Source of the DNA: Bacteroidetes Order II. bacterium
GTDB taxonomy: Bacteria > Bacteroidota > Rhodothermia > Rhodothermales > UBA2364
Assembly (NCBI GenBank): GCA_016788705.1
Contig: JAEUSQ010000030.1
Coordinates: forward strand, 1 to 64,000
Direction of reading: 5' to 3'
Length of the DNA: 64,000 bases
Below the pieces are notes generated by a model. The model saw only the letters and a list, made by a program, of their open reading frames with translations, had not been told where the DNA came from and made no database searches. This document shows, one piece after another, positions 26,912 through 34,679 of this stretch (positions are counted from its first letter, which is position 1; every line of letters starts with the position of its first letter). The position numbers and the translations under genes were made by a program.

Positions 26912-27729
26912 CCCCAGTTACAAAACCGGATCGTGCGCGACTGATCCGGTGGCTCGATGAGCAGGTAGCACGGTTTGAACAGCCAGCCTTTATTGAAAAC
27001 GATCCGATTTCGGTTCCGCACGCCTTTGAAGACCCTCAGGACCGCGCCGTTATTGGTTTTTTTGCAGCCTCGCTGGCTTGGGGACAACGCAAGACAACGC
27101 TAAACAAAATGGCGGAGTTGTGTGAACGCATGGGATACCGGCCCATGCAATTTGTGTATGACTTCCGCATAGAAAAAGATGCGGCTACGCTTAAGGGCTT
27201 CAAACACCGAACGTTTACAGAAGAGGACGCCTATTGGATGGTTTTGTCCCTCTCTGCCCTGATCCGTAAATACGGCAGAATGGAGTACGTTTTTCGACAT
27301 TTTTTGCCCCCAAATGCCACTGATGTAGGCTCGGCGATTCAAGGATTTTCCACTGAAATGATGTATGCCGTACCGGGAACACCTACACGGCTTCAGAAAC
27401 ACCTTGCCAGACCCGATGCGGGAAGCGCCTGTAAGCGGCTGAACATGTTCCTCCGATGGATGGTGCGTACAGGATCGGTGGACTTTGGCATCTGGAAAGG
27501 TATCCGTTCAGATCAGTTGGTAATGCCGCTGGATGTCCATGTGGGTCGGGTTGCCCGTCATTTGGGGATGCTTCTTCGTCCCGTCAATGACTGGAAAGCG
27601 GCACTGGAGTTAACGGAATGCTGTAGGGAACTTTCTCCGCATGATCCTGTTCGCTACGACTTTGCCTTGTTTGGATGGGGCGTGAACGAAAAGAGTGGCG
27701 CACTACCGAATCTTATGTTACCCGAATAG
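26908..27729 (+). CDS. TIGR02757 (DUF2400) family protein
   Basis: The product is 273 aa. The family pattern is matched: DPISVPHAFEDPQDRAVIGF, then FFAASLAWGQRKTTLNKMAE, KRLNMFLRWMVRT and LVMPLDVHVGRVARHLGML, with the late CCRELSPHDPVRYDFALFG. The helical layout resembles HhH DNA glycosylases, but no function is established. It is coupled to the preceding flavin reductase gene by an ATGA-type overlap. Confidence 0.88.
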   Translation: MTPVTKPDRARLIRWLDEQVARFEQPAFIENDPISVPHAFEDPQDRAVIGFFAASLAWGQRKTTLNKMAELCERMGYRPMQFVYDFRIEKDAATLKGFKHRTFTEEDAYWMVLSLSALIRKYGRMEYVFRHFLPPNATDVGSAIQGFSTEMMYAVPGTPTRLQKHLARPDAGSACKRLNMFLRWMVRTGSVDFGIWKGIRSDQLVMPLDVHVGRVARHLGMLLRPVNDWKAALELTECCRELSPHDPVRYDFALFGWGVNEKSGALPNLMLPE

Positions 27730-28133
27730 GTAAACGGTGATCAAGAATACTGCTACCGTCCCAGTACGTTGATTTTCGGGTCAAGTTTATCTCCAGTGCT
27801 GTACAGGAGAGGTAAAGCCCTCGTTTTAATGGTGATGGGTGTCACCTTATTCAAGTCTTAATGTTATCTTTTTTTGTTTGTAAGTTATTGTTTTTATGTG
27901 ATTTATGTGTCATTAGAGGATAAGTTAAATCCTAATAATACGATAAGCATCTTAGTCGGTCGTGATTGACTAAGATGCTATATCACCTGTTGTACTCAGT
28001 AGGTGTGGTATCATTATGCGGCCTTGGGCTCGCCTACATTCCGCAAGAATGGTAAATGGCCGGAAATATTGATCTAATCCAATCACATTTTTTTATATTG
28101 TTTCCTGAACCCTTATCCAGAACGAGCCACGAT
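27730..28133. other. Intergenic region with a perfect 12-bp inverted repeat
   Basis: About 400 nt without a credible gene. AGCATCTTAGTC (27946-27957) and GACTAAGATGCT (27968-27979) form a perfect 12-bp stem with a 10-nt loop but no T-run. The rest is AT-rich around 27840-27940. It likely contains the promoter of the envelope operon that starts at 28134. Confidence 0.55.
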
Positions 28134-29156
28134 ATGCGCGAGGTTGTTTTTCTGCGTCAAAATGCAGACAAGTGGAAAAAATACGAATCGCTTTATGAGC
28201 AAAATAGTCAGGTCTCGGCAGATGCTCTGACAGAGGTTTATCTGGAATTAACCGATGACCTGGCTTATGCCAAAACGTATTACCCCAACAGCAAGACCAC
28301 CGAGTTTCTTAATGTCTTAACGGGCAAATATCACCGCTTTATTTACCAGAATAAACGCGAAGACAAAAATCGTCTGATTCGCTTTTGGGCAGACGAAGTA
28401 CCAGAAATGATGTACGCTTACCGCTACAATCTTTTGCTGGCTTTTGGGATTTTTATGTTGGCGGTGGGTATTGGCGTGGTATCGGTATTGGAAGACGAGC
28501 GGTTTGTACGCATTGTGCTTGGCGATGCCTATGTGGACATGACCTTGGACAACATTGCTAAGGGCGATCCCATGGGCGTGTATAAATTTTCTGGCGAGTG
28601 GGATATGTTTTTTTCTATTGCCTATAACAATGTGATGGTAGCCTTACGGGCATATGCTTTCGGCTTGTTGATTTCGTTCGGGACAGGTATGTTCATGTTT
28701 TATAATGGTGTAATGTTGGGCTCTTTTCTCACCTTTTTTGCCATGCGCAACCTGCTTTGGGAATCTACGCTTGTCATTTGGATACATGGAACATTAGAGA
28801 TTTCGGTAATTGTAGTGGCGGGATGTGCTGGTTTTGTCTTGGGCAATAGCATTCTTTTCCCCGGAACCTTTCCACGGGGTACCTCGTTGATGCGGGGCGC
28901 AAAAGAAGGCATGAAGATCGTTATCGGAACAGTGCCCATCTTTATTGTAGCGGCTTTTCTGGAAGGTTTTGTAACCCGCCACACCGAAATGCCCGTCCTT
29001 TTATCGCTTGCTATCATCGGTGGATCGGCGGCGTTCATTTTGTGGTATTTTGTGTGGTATCCGTATCACCGCTTCGGCCAAGGCCATTGGATGGAAAAGA
29101 TAAAAAATCAATTGGCCGGAATTTTGTCTTTAAATAATTCAAAAACAACTACATAA
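28134..29156 (+). CDS. Stage II sporulation protein M (SpoIIM) family membrane protein
   Basis: The product is 340 aa from ATG 28134. A soluble N-terminal part (MREVVFLRQNADKWKKYESL, with LTDDLAYAKTYYPNS) is followed by the SpoIIM membrane core. That core includes the NNVMVALRAYAFGLLISFGT helix, GSFLTFFAMRNLLWESTLVI and the WIHGTLEISVIVVAGCAGFV motif. In non-spore-formers this family travels with MoxR, DUF4129 and DUF4350 genes, as here. An in-frame ATG at 28056 adds 26 residues without family support. The cellular role is unproven. Confidence 0.88.
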   Translation: MREVVFLRQNADKWKKYESLYEQNSQVSADALTEVYLELTDDLAYAKTYYPNSKTTEFLNVLTGKYHRFIYQNKREDKNRLIRFWADEVPEMMYAYRYNLLLAFGIFMLAVGIGVVSVLEDERFVRIVLGDAYVDMTLDNIAKGDPMGVYKFSGEWDMFFSIAYNNVMVALRAYAFGLLISFGTGMFMFYNGVMLGSFLTFFAMRNLLWESTLVIWIHGTLEISVIVVAGCAGFVLGNSILFPGTFPRGTSLMRGAKEGMKIVIGTVPIFIVAAFLEGFVTRHTEMPVLLSLAIIGGSAAFILWYFVWYPYHRFGQGHWMEKIKNQLAGILSLNNSKTTT

Positions 29157-29162
29157 ACATCC

Positions 29163-30119
29163 ATGAGATCTGTTGACTTTAAAAAAACACGGGCATTAGG
29201 TGATGTGATCAACGACACCTTTACCTTTGTTCGGGAGAACCTGCAACCGTTAGGACGGGCTTTGATCCTGTTTGTGCTCCCCCCTTTGCTTTTTGGAGCA
29301 GTGATTGCCACGGGTATGTCGGGCGAGTTATTGTCTAAGATGATGAACCCCAAAATGATGGAAGAAAACCCGGGGGCATTGCTGGAACTGTATCGCCAAA
29401 CCTTCCTTACGCCTTACTTTGCCTTGTCGCTATTGGCCTTATTAATCGGATATTTATTGCTCTATGGCGTAACGATTACGTTCATCCAACAATACATACG
29501 AGGCGGCTCCTTGGAGTCTTCTGATATTTGGCAAAATATGCAAGGTAAATTGGGGCGTATCCTCTCTACGGTTCTTGGTGGGGGGATTTTGTTCTTCCTG
29601 GTGTTTCTGGTCTTTTATGTGATATTGATTTTGGCCATTGTAGGATTATCAGCCTTGGGAGGGGGGGGTGCATTTGCAGCAGGACTTTTTGCCTGTTGTG
29701 GCGTTATTTTGTTGATCATAACAGTCCTTTTTGCAGGATTACTCTTTCAACTCATGATCCCTATTCGGATGGAGAATCCAGAAATAGGACTTTTGGCATC
29801 TATTTCTTATGGGAGGGGCTTGTTGGCAGGTCGTTGGTGGCAAGGTGTGGGTTTGCTTTTCTTGATGTATGTGATCGTGATGGTGATGGGGTTGGTCTTT
29901 ACTATTCCAGCAACCATTATTACCACGATTGCAGGTGTGGCCGTGGTATCGGAAATGGGGATTGTCTGGAAAATACTCTTCTACATCACCAATGTCATTA
30001 GTCAAGTGGGCAGTTTATTACAGGCGATGATTATTATTTCGTTTTTCCTTTATTTCTATAGCTTGTTGGAAGAAAAAGAAGGCGCGGGGTTATCGGAACG
30101 AATTGACGAGATGCTGTGA
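29163..30119 (+). CDS. Polytopic membrane protein of the SpoIIM-MoxR operon
   Basis: The product is 318 aa. A short cytosolic start (MRSVDFKKTRALGDVINDTF, typical of proteins described as having an integral-membrane glycerophosphodiester phosphodiesterase-like domain) precedes about six membrane segments. One of these has a striking GLSALGGGGAFAAGLFACCG stretch. It starts 7 nt after the SpoIIM gene and overlaps the DUF4129 gene by 4 nt, so it is cotranslated. I see no catalytic residues. It may be a membrane partner in the same complex. Confidence 0.7.
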   Translation: MRSVDFKKTRALGDVINDTFTFVRENLQPLGRALILFVLPPLLFGAVIATGMSGELLSKMMNPKMMEENPGALLELYRQTFLTPYFALSLLALLIGYLLLYGVTITFIQQYIRGGSLESSDIWQNMQGKLGRILSTVLGGGILFFLVFLVFYVILILAIVGLSALGGGGAFAAGLFACCGVILLIITVLFAGLLFQLMIPIRMENPEIGLLASISYGRGLLAGRWWQGVGLLFLMYVIVMVMGLVFTIPATIITTIAGVAVVSEMGIVWKILFYITNVISQVGSLLQAMIIISFFLYFYSLLEEKEGAGLSERIDEML

Positions 30120-30823
30120 TGCAAAAAATGTGGCTTTGGTGGTGGTTTTGGATTTTCTGGCCATGTATGACAACGGCCCAAGAAGCGGTTTTGCCTGATT
30201 CGGTGGCTTGGCGCACCCCCGACCCGATGACATTAGACCGCCTCAAGACGGATATTCCGTTGCCTGTTGTGAAGCCCATTACACCATCACCCACCTTTTG
30301 GACCAACCTCTTTGATGGCATAAACTGGATATTGGAACAGGTGTTTGGGTCACGCGGCAAACAGACCTTTTGGAAAACTGTGCCCATTGTTTTTCTCTTT
30401 ATGCTGCTGATTTTCCTTTTGTGGCGTGCAACGGGCATGGACCGTACAGGGCTTTTTTACGGAACGGGTGGCCCATCTGGGGTGGGCAAAATGGTGGGAA
30501 TAGCGTCGTTAAGTCAGATCAACTTTGAGCAAGAAATCCGCAAAGCCGAGTCGCAAAGGCATTTCCGAGAAGCGGTCCGGTGGCAATACCTGCAACTCCT
30601 GCATCGGTTGGAAGTACAGGGGTTGATTGTCTGGAAACCGGACAAAACCAATGCCGATTATGTGGCCGAGATACGCGGTACATCGGTAATCCGGGCTTTT
30701 CAGGAAGCAACCAGGCACTTTGAATATGTCTGGTATGGTGAATACATACCAGACGAAGTGGACTACCGTAACATTGTAGAAACCTTTGATACCTTGAACA
30801 AGCCAAACCCACAGCCTGCATGA
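30116..30823 (+). CDS. DUF4129 domain protein
   Basis: The product is 235 aa. The N-terminus is an extremely Trp-rich signal/anchor (MWLWWWFWIFWPCMTTAQ). A periplasmic segment and a membrane helix (FWKTVPIVFLFMLLIFLLWR) follow, then the cytosolic DUF4129 helical domain. That domain shows QRHFREAVRWQYLQLLHRLE, LVWKPDKTNADYV-type residues (here LIVWKPDKTNADYVAEIR) and FEYVWYGEYIPDEVDYRNI. DUF4129 is a regular companion of MoxR AAA+ ATPases. Both ends overlap neighbours by 4 nt. Confidence 0.85.
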   Translation: MMQKMWLWWWFWIFWPCMTTAQEAVLPDSVAWRTPDPMTLDRLKTDIPLPVVKPITPSPTFWTNLFDGINWILEQVFGSRGKQTFWKTVPIVFLFMLLIFLLWRATGMDRTGLFYGTGGPSGVGKMVGIASLSQINFEQEIRKAESQRHFREAVRWQYLQLLHRLEVQGLIVWKPDKTNADYVAEIRGTSVIRAFQEATRHFEYVWYGEYIPDEVDYRNIVETFDTLNKPNPQPA

Positions 30824-32058
30824 ACCTTAGTCGCACAGACCGCATTTTATGGGCTTTGCTCGGGTTGGGCGTGGTGCTTTATGTGTGGTACGAACTGAGC
30901 CGTCCTGTTCCACCGGATTGGCGCCCTACGTTTTCGCCCAAAGACAAAATCCCTTATGGCCTTTATGCCTTAGACAACGTTTTGCCGCAGGCATTTACGA
31001 AGCAATCCATCCATCGCACCAAGAGATCGGCCTACGAAGTGCTTACCGAACTCAACGCACAAAAGAAGCAAAATACCAATTTTGTTTGGATCAATGTGGG
31101 TGTGGATATAACTCCTCCGACCATGAAAGCGTTAAAGCAATATGTCAAAAGGGGGAATGCGGCGCTTGTTTCCTCGTATTATTGGCCGTCAATCCTAAGC
31201 GACTCGCTAAAAGTGAAAGTGGGGTACGGAAATGAAATGCCGGGGGCCGAAACCATCAACCAATATACCAGAGCCGCTTCCGAGGTTTCCGACACATCGG
31301 CCGTTAAACTGCGGCACAATCGCTTTTCTGGAAAGAAGTTTTGGTTCCCATCCTTTATGTTACAGGTGCCCTTTAGCCGATTCGATTCCACACAAACCAA
31401 TATTTTGGGAGACTATTTGTTTGCTATGAACACCTCCGAAGGCGTTTCTCCCAATTTAATCCAGCTAAAAATAGGAAAAGGTAGGCTGTTGTTACACACC
31501 CATCCATACGCCTTTACAAACTATGGCTTGTTGAAAGGGCAGAATGCAGCGTATGCTTTTGGGGTATTGTCACAGTTGCCCCTTCGCGAAACGTATGTGG
31601 ACTTTTACCGCCGAGGAAGCGCCAGTGATGAGTCTCTTTTGCAATATGTATGGCGTTCGGAGGGGTTACGGTGGGCCATGTATGGCCTGTTCGTATTGCT
31701 TGGGCTTTACCTTTTCTCTGGCAGCAAGCGACGCCAGCGGGCCATTCCGGTTTGGGAAGCACCACGAAATACCACCCTTGATTTTGTACAGACGCTCGGA
31801 CGCTTATATTATCGAAAAAAAGACCACAAAGACTTGGCGGAACGGAAAATCATGTATTTTATGGAATCGGTCCGGCATCGGTATCAAGTACAAACAACCG
31901 ACCTAAGCGAGACTTTATTTGAGCAACTCGCGGCCAAGTCCGGTCACGGAAAAGAAGAGGTGGCTTCCCTATTCCGGTTCTTTGATCATCTTCGGGAAAA
32001 AACCACCCTCACCAATGAAGACTTGCGCGAGCTCACCCGCCGTCTTTATCGTTTCTGA
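30820..32058 (+). CDS. DUF4350 domain membrane protein
   Basis: The product is 412 aa. An N-terminal helix (RILWALLGLGVVLYVWY) is followed by a periplasmic GATase-like DUF4350 domain. That domain shows SPKDKIPYGLYALDNVLP, NFVWINVGVDITPPTMKALK, QYVKRGNAALVSS and IGKGRLLLHTHPYAFTNYGL. A second helix (MYGLFVLLGLYLFS) and a cytosolic tail follow. It overlaps the DUF4129 gene by 4 nt and precedes moxR by 31 nt. This is a standard member of MoxR-linked envelope clusters; the biochemical role is unknown. Confidence 0.85.
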   Translation: MNLSRTDRILWALLGLGVVLYVWYELSRPVPPDWRPTFSPKDKIPYGLYALDNVLPQAFTKQSIHRTKRSAYEVLTELNAQKKQNTNFVWINVGVDITPPTMKALKQYVKRGNAALVSSYYWPSILSDSLKVKVGYGNEMPGAETINQYTRAASEVSDTSAVKLRHNRFSGKKFWFPSFMLQVPFSRFDSTQTNILGDYLFAMNTSEGVSPNLIQLKIGKGRLLLHTHPYAFTNYGLLKGQNAAYAFGVLSQLPLRETYVDFYRRGSASDESLLQYVWRSEGLRWAMYGLFVLLGLYLFSGSKRRQRAIPVWEAPRNTTLDFVQTLGRLYYRKKDHKDLAERKIMYFMESVRHRYQVQTTDLSETLFEQLAAKSGHGKEEVASLFRFFDHLREKTTLTNEDLRELTRRLYRF

Positions 32059-32089
32059 ACCTCCATCATTTTAAGATACACCCAGTCCT

Positions 32090-33070
32090 ATGTCTCTTGA
32101 CCAAGCCTATGCCAATCGCACAGACCTCACTGCCCTAAGCGAGGCGGTGGAAAACATCAAACATGAAATCGGTAAAATCATCATTGGCCAAACAGGTATG
32201 GTGGATATGTTGATTGCTGCATTATTGGCCAATGGCCATGTTTTGATAGAAGGTGTGCCTGGCGTAGCCAAAACCATGACTGCCAAACTGCTTTCCCACA
32301 CGGTCTCTGTCGGGTTTTCGCGGATCCAGTTTACGCCCGATCTCTTGCCGTCCGATGTTCTTGGAACGGCCATTTTCGATCCCAAATCATTGGCTTTTAC
32401 CTTTCGGAGAGGTCCTATTTTTGGTAATTTGGTGCTTGTGGACGAGATAAACCGTGCCCCCGCCAAAACCCAAGCGGCACTTTTTGAGGTGATGGAAGAA
32501 CGACAAGTGACCGTGGATGGAACTACCTATCCAATGGAACAACCATTTATGGTATTGGCCACCCAAAACCCAGTGGAGCACGAAGGTACATACCGCCTAC
32601 CAGAAGCCCAATTAGACCGTTTCCTGTTTAAGATTTTGGTGGATTACCCCACACCAGAAGAGGAAGTACAGATTCTTTCAGGTTTTCATGCACGACATGG
32701 TATCAACAATGTGGCGTCTCTCACTCCCCTACTTTCTGGAAGCACCGTACAACAGCTCCAATCAGTGGTGCAGTCTTTGCATGTAGAGGAAAAAATCTTA
32801 CGCTACATGGCCCAAATCACCACCAATACCCGCAACAATCCTTCTTTATACCTTGGCGCATCGCCGCGCGCATCGTTGGCATTGCTCACTGGCTCGAAAG
32901 CCTTTGCAGCCCTTCGTGGACGCGACTTTGTGACTCCGGAGGATGTACAAACGGTGGCCTATCCGGTACTAAGACACCGGATCCAACTTTCGCCGGAGCG
33001 CGAAATGGAAGGCAGTACGCCCGACCAGGTGATAAAGTCCTTGATCGAAAAAGTGGAAGTGCCACGTTAA
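32090..33070 (+). CDS. MoxR family AAA+ ATPase
   Basis: The product is 326 aa. Walker A is GVPGVAKT (residues 55-62), Walker B LVLVDEINR, sensor 1 ATQNPVEHEGTYRLPEAQLD, and the lid domain carries YLGASPRASLALL. MoxR ATPases act as chaperones that remodel or activate membrane and secreted complexes, usually with a DUF58/VWA partner. Its neighbours here are SpoIIM, DUF4129 and DUF4350 proteins. No DUF58 gene follows. Confidence 0.95.
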   Translation: MSLDQAYANRTDLTALSEAVENIKHEIGKIIIGQTGMVDMLIAALLANGHVLIEGVPGVAKTMTAKLLSHTVSVGFSRIQFTPDLLPSDVLGTAIFDPKSLAFTFRRGPIFGNLVLVDEINRAPAKTQAALFEVMEERQVTVDGTTYPMEQPFMVLATQNPVEHEGTYRLPEAQLDRFLFKILVDYPTPEEEVQILSGFHARHGINNVASLTPLLSGSTVQQLQSVVQSLHVEEKILRYMAQITTNTRNNPSLYLGASPRASLALLTGSKAFAALRGRDFVTPEDVQTVAYPVLRHRIQLSPEREMEGSTPDQVIKSLIEKVEVPR

Positions 33071-33100
33071 AACCTTGTTTATCCTCAATCTTTCCGCCCT

Positions 33101-34579
33101 ATGAAGCGTCTTATTCTCTTTTTTTTGGTCTTTATGAGTGCCTGCACGGGCCTCCGACCGGGCCTAAACAACGAGTCCAAAACCCCACAAAAACGGGTCA
33201 TTGCCTCGATAGATTCGTTGTTCAATGATCCGGCGTTTGCCCACGCACATTGGGGTGTTTTGGTCAAATCGCTAAAAACAGGCGAGGTCTGGTACGAGCG
33301 AAATGCAGACAAGATGTTTATGCCTGCCTCCAACGAAAAAATAATTACGGGAGCCGTTTCTTTACAAACGTTAGGGCCAGACTTTCGGTATGTGACCACC
33401 ATTGGGCATCGGGGAAGCATTACAAATGGCATCCTTAAGGGCGATTTGGTGGTCTTTGGGAGTGGCGACCCTTCTTTTAATTTCCGCTTTTGGGGCGATA
33501 ATCGGGCGGTCTTGACAAAATGGGCCAAGGAATTAAAAGCAAGAGGCATACGCGCAATTTCTGGCGATCTGATTGGCGATGACAATGCCTTCGAAGATTA
33601 CCCCTACGGTAGTGGATGGCCTTATGATGACTTTGAATATTATTATTCTGCCGAAATTGGGGCTTTTCAATTAAATGAAAACTATGTAGATCTGGAAATT
33701 ACGCCTCCGCGCGTCGCTGGAGAAGCCATGAAGGTTCAGCCCAGTACACCCAGCAATTATTACACAGTAGAAAACAAGTTGAATGTTGTGCCCAATGGAA
33801 CCTCTACGGTAACCGTTTCACGCGCTTTTGGCACCAACCACATGGTACTAAAAGGCCAAGTGGTACTTGGTGGTCGAACCATCTCCGACGCCGTTACCAT
33901 TACCAATCCTACCTTGTTTTTCATGACGGTGCTAAAGGAAACCTTAGAGGCCGAAGGCATTAACGTCTCTGGTGTCGTGCGCGATTGTGACGACATTCCC
34001 GGCTATGCCCTTAAACCTACCGAGGTTACGGTTGTGCTAACGGAGCAATCCCCACCGTTCACCAAGTTACTCAGCGAAATGATGAAAGTAAGCCAAAACC
34101 TTTATGCCGAGACCTTTACCCATACCTTAGGATGGCACCGGACGGGCACGGGGAGTTTTGAGGCAGGTAAAACCATTGTTCAACAACAACTGGCGGATTG
34201 GGGTATTGCGGTAAATAGCTATGTGTATGCCGATGGAAGCGGCCTTTCGCGATACAACTACACCAACCCCCGAATATTGGTGACGGTCCTTTCGGCTATG
34301 CGTAATTCACCTCATTGGGTCGTTTTCCGCGATTCTATGCCCCTTGCCGGAGAAGATGGCACGCTCCGAAACCGCATGAAAACAGGCCCCGCTTTCAAAA
34401 ATGTGCGCGCCAAAACAGGAACCATTGCGAATACCCGTGGGCTTTCTGGCTACCTAACCACCGCTGACGGCGAAGAGTTGGCGTTTTCGTTCCTTGTAAA
34501 CGGTCATCTGCTTTCCTCCCGCGATACCGATCGCATCACCGATACCGCCGCTCAGATATTAGCCGGGCTAAAGCGATAA
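33101..34579 (+). CDS. D-alanyl-D-alanine carboxypeptidase/endopeptidase, PBP4 (DacB) family lipoprotein
   Basis: The product is 492 aa. It starts with a lipoprotein signal (MKRLILFFLVFMSACTG, Cys15). Serine-hydrolase motifs of peptidase family S13 are in order: SxxK as SNEK (Ser77-Lys80, in MFMPASNEKIITG), SxN as SQN (in MMKVSQNLYAETF), and KTG in RAKTGTIANTRGLSGYL. The insert between SxxK and SxN is long, as in PBP4. It trims or cleaves peptidoglycan in the periplasm. It sits 30 nt after moxR in what looks like the same operon. Confidence 0.93.
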   Translation: MKRLILFFLVFMSACTGLRPGLNNESKTPQKRVIASIDSLFNDPAFAHAHWGVLVKSLKTGEVWYERNADKMFMPASNEKIITGAVSLQTLGPDFRYVTTIGHRGSITNGILKGDLVVFGSGDPSFNFRFWGDNRAVLTKWAKELKARGIRAISGDLIGDDNAFEDYPYGSGWPYDDFEYYYSAEIGAFQLNENYVDLEITPPRVAGEAMKVQPSTPSNYYTVENKLNVVPNGTSTVTVSRAFGTNHMVLKGQVVLGGRTISDAVTITNPTLFFMTVLKETLEAEGINVSGVVRDCDDIPGYALKPTEVTVVLTEQSPPFTKLLSEMMKVSQNLYAETFTHTLGWHRTGTGSFEAGKTIVQQQLADWGIAVNSYVYADGSGLSRYNYTNPRILVTVLSAMRNSPHWVVFRDSMPLAGEDGTLRNRMKTGPAFKNVRAKTGTIANTRGLSGYLTTADGEELAFSFLVNGHLLSSRDTDRITDTAAQILAGLKR

Positions 34580-34679
34580 AAAATATCGTTGTATTCGTTC
34601 CACTGCAAGCCAGTCATTTGTAACCCTTTGGAGCTTGGGGCGTCTTGCAAGTGTTTATTTCTCTAAAAACCACTTAAAC

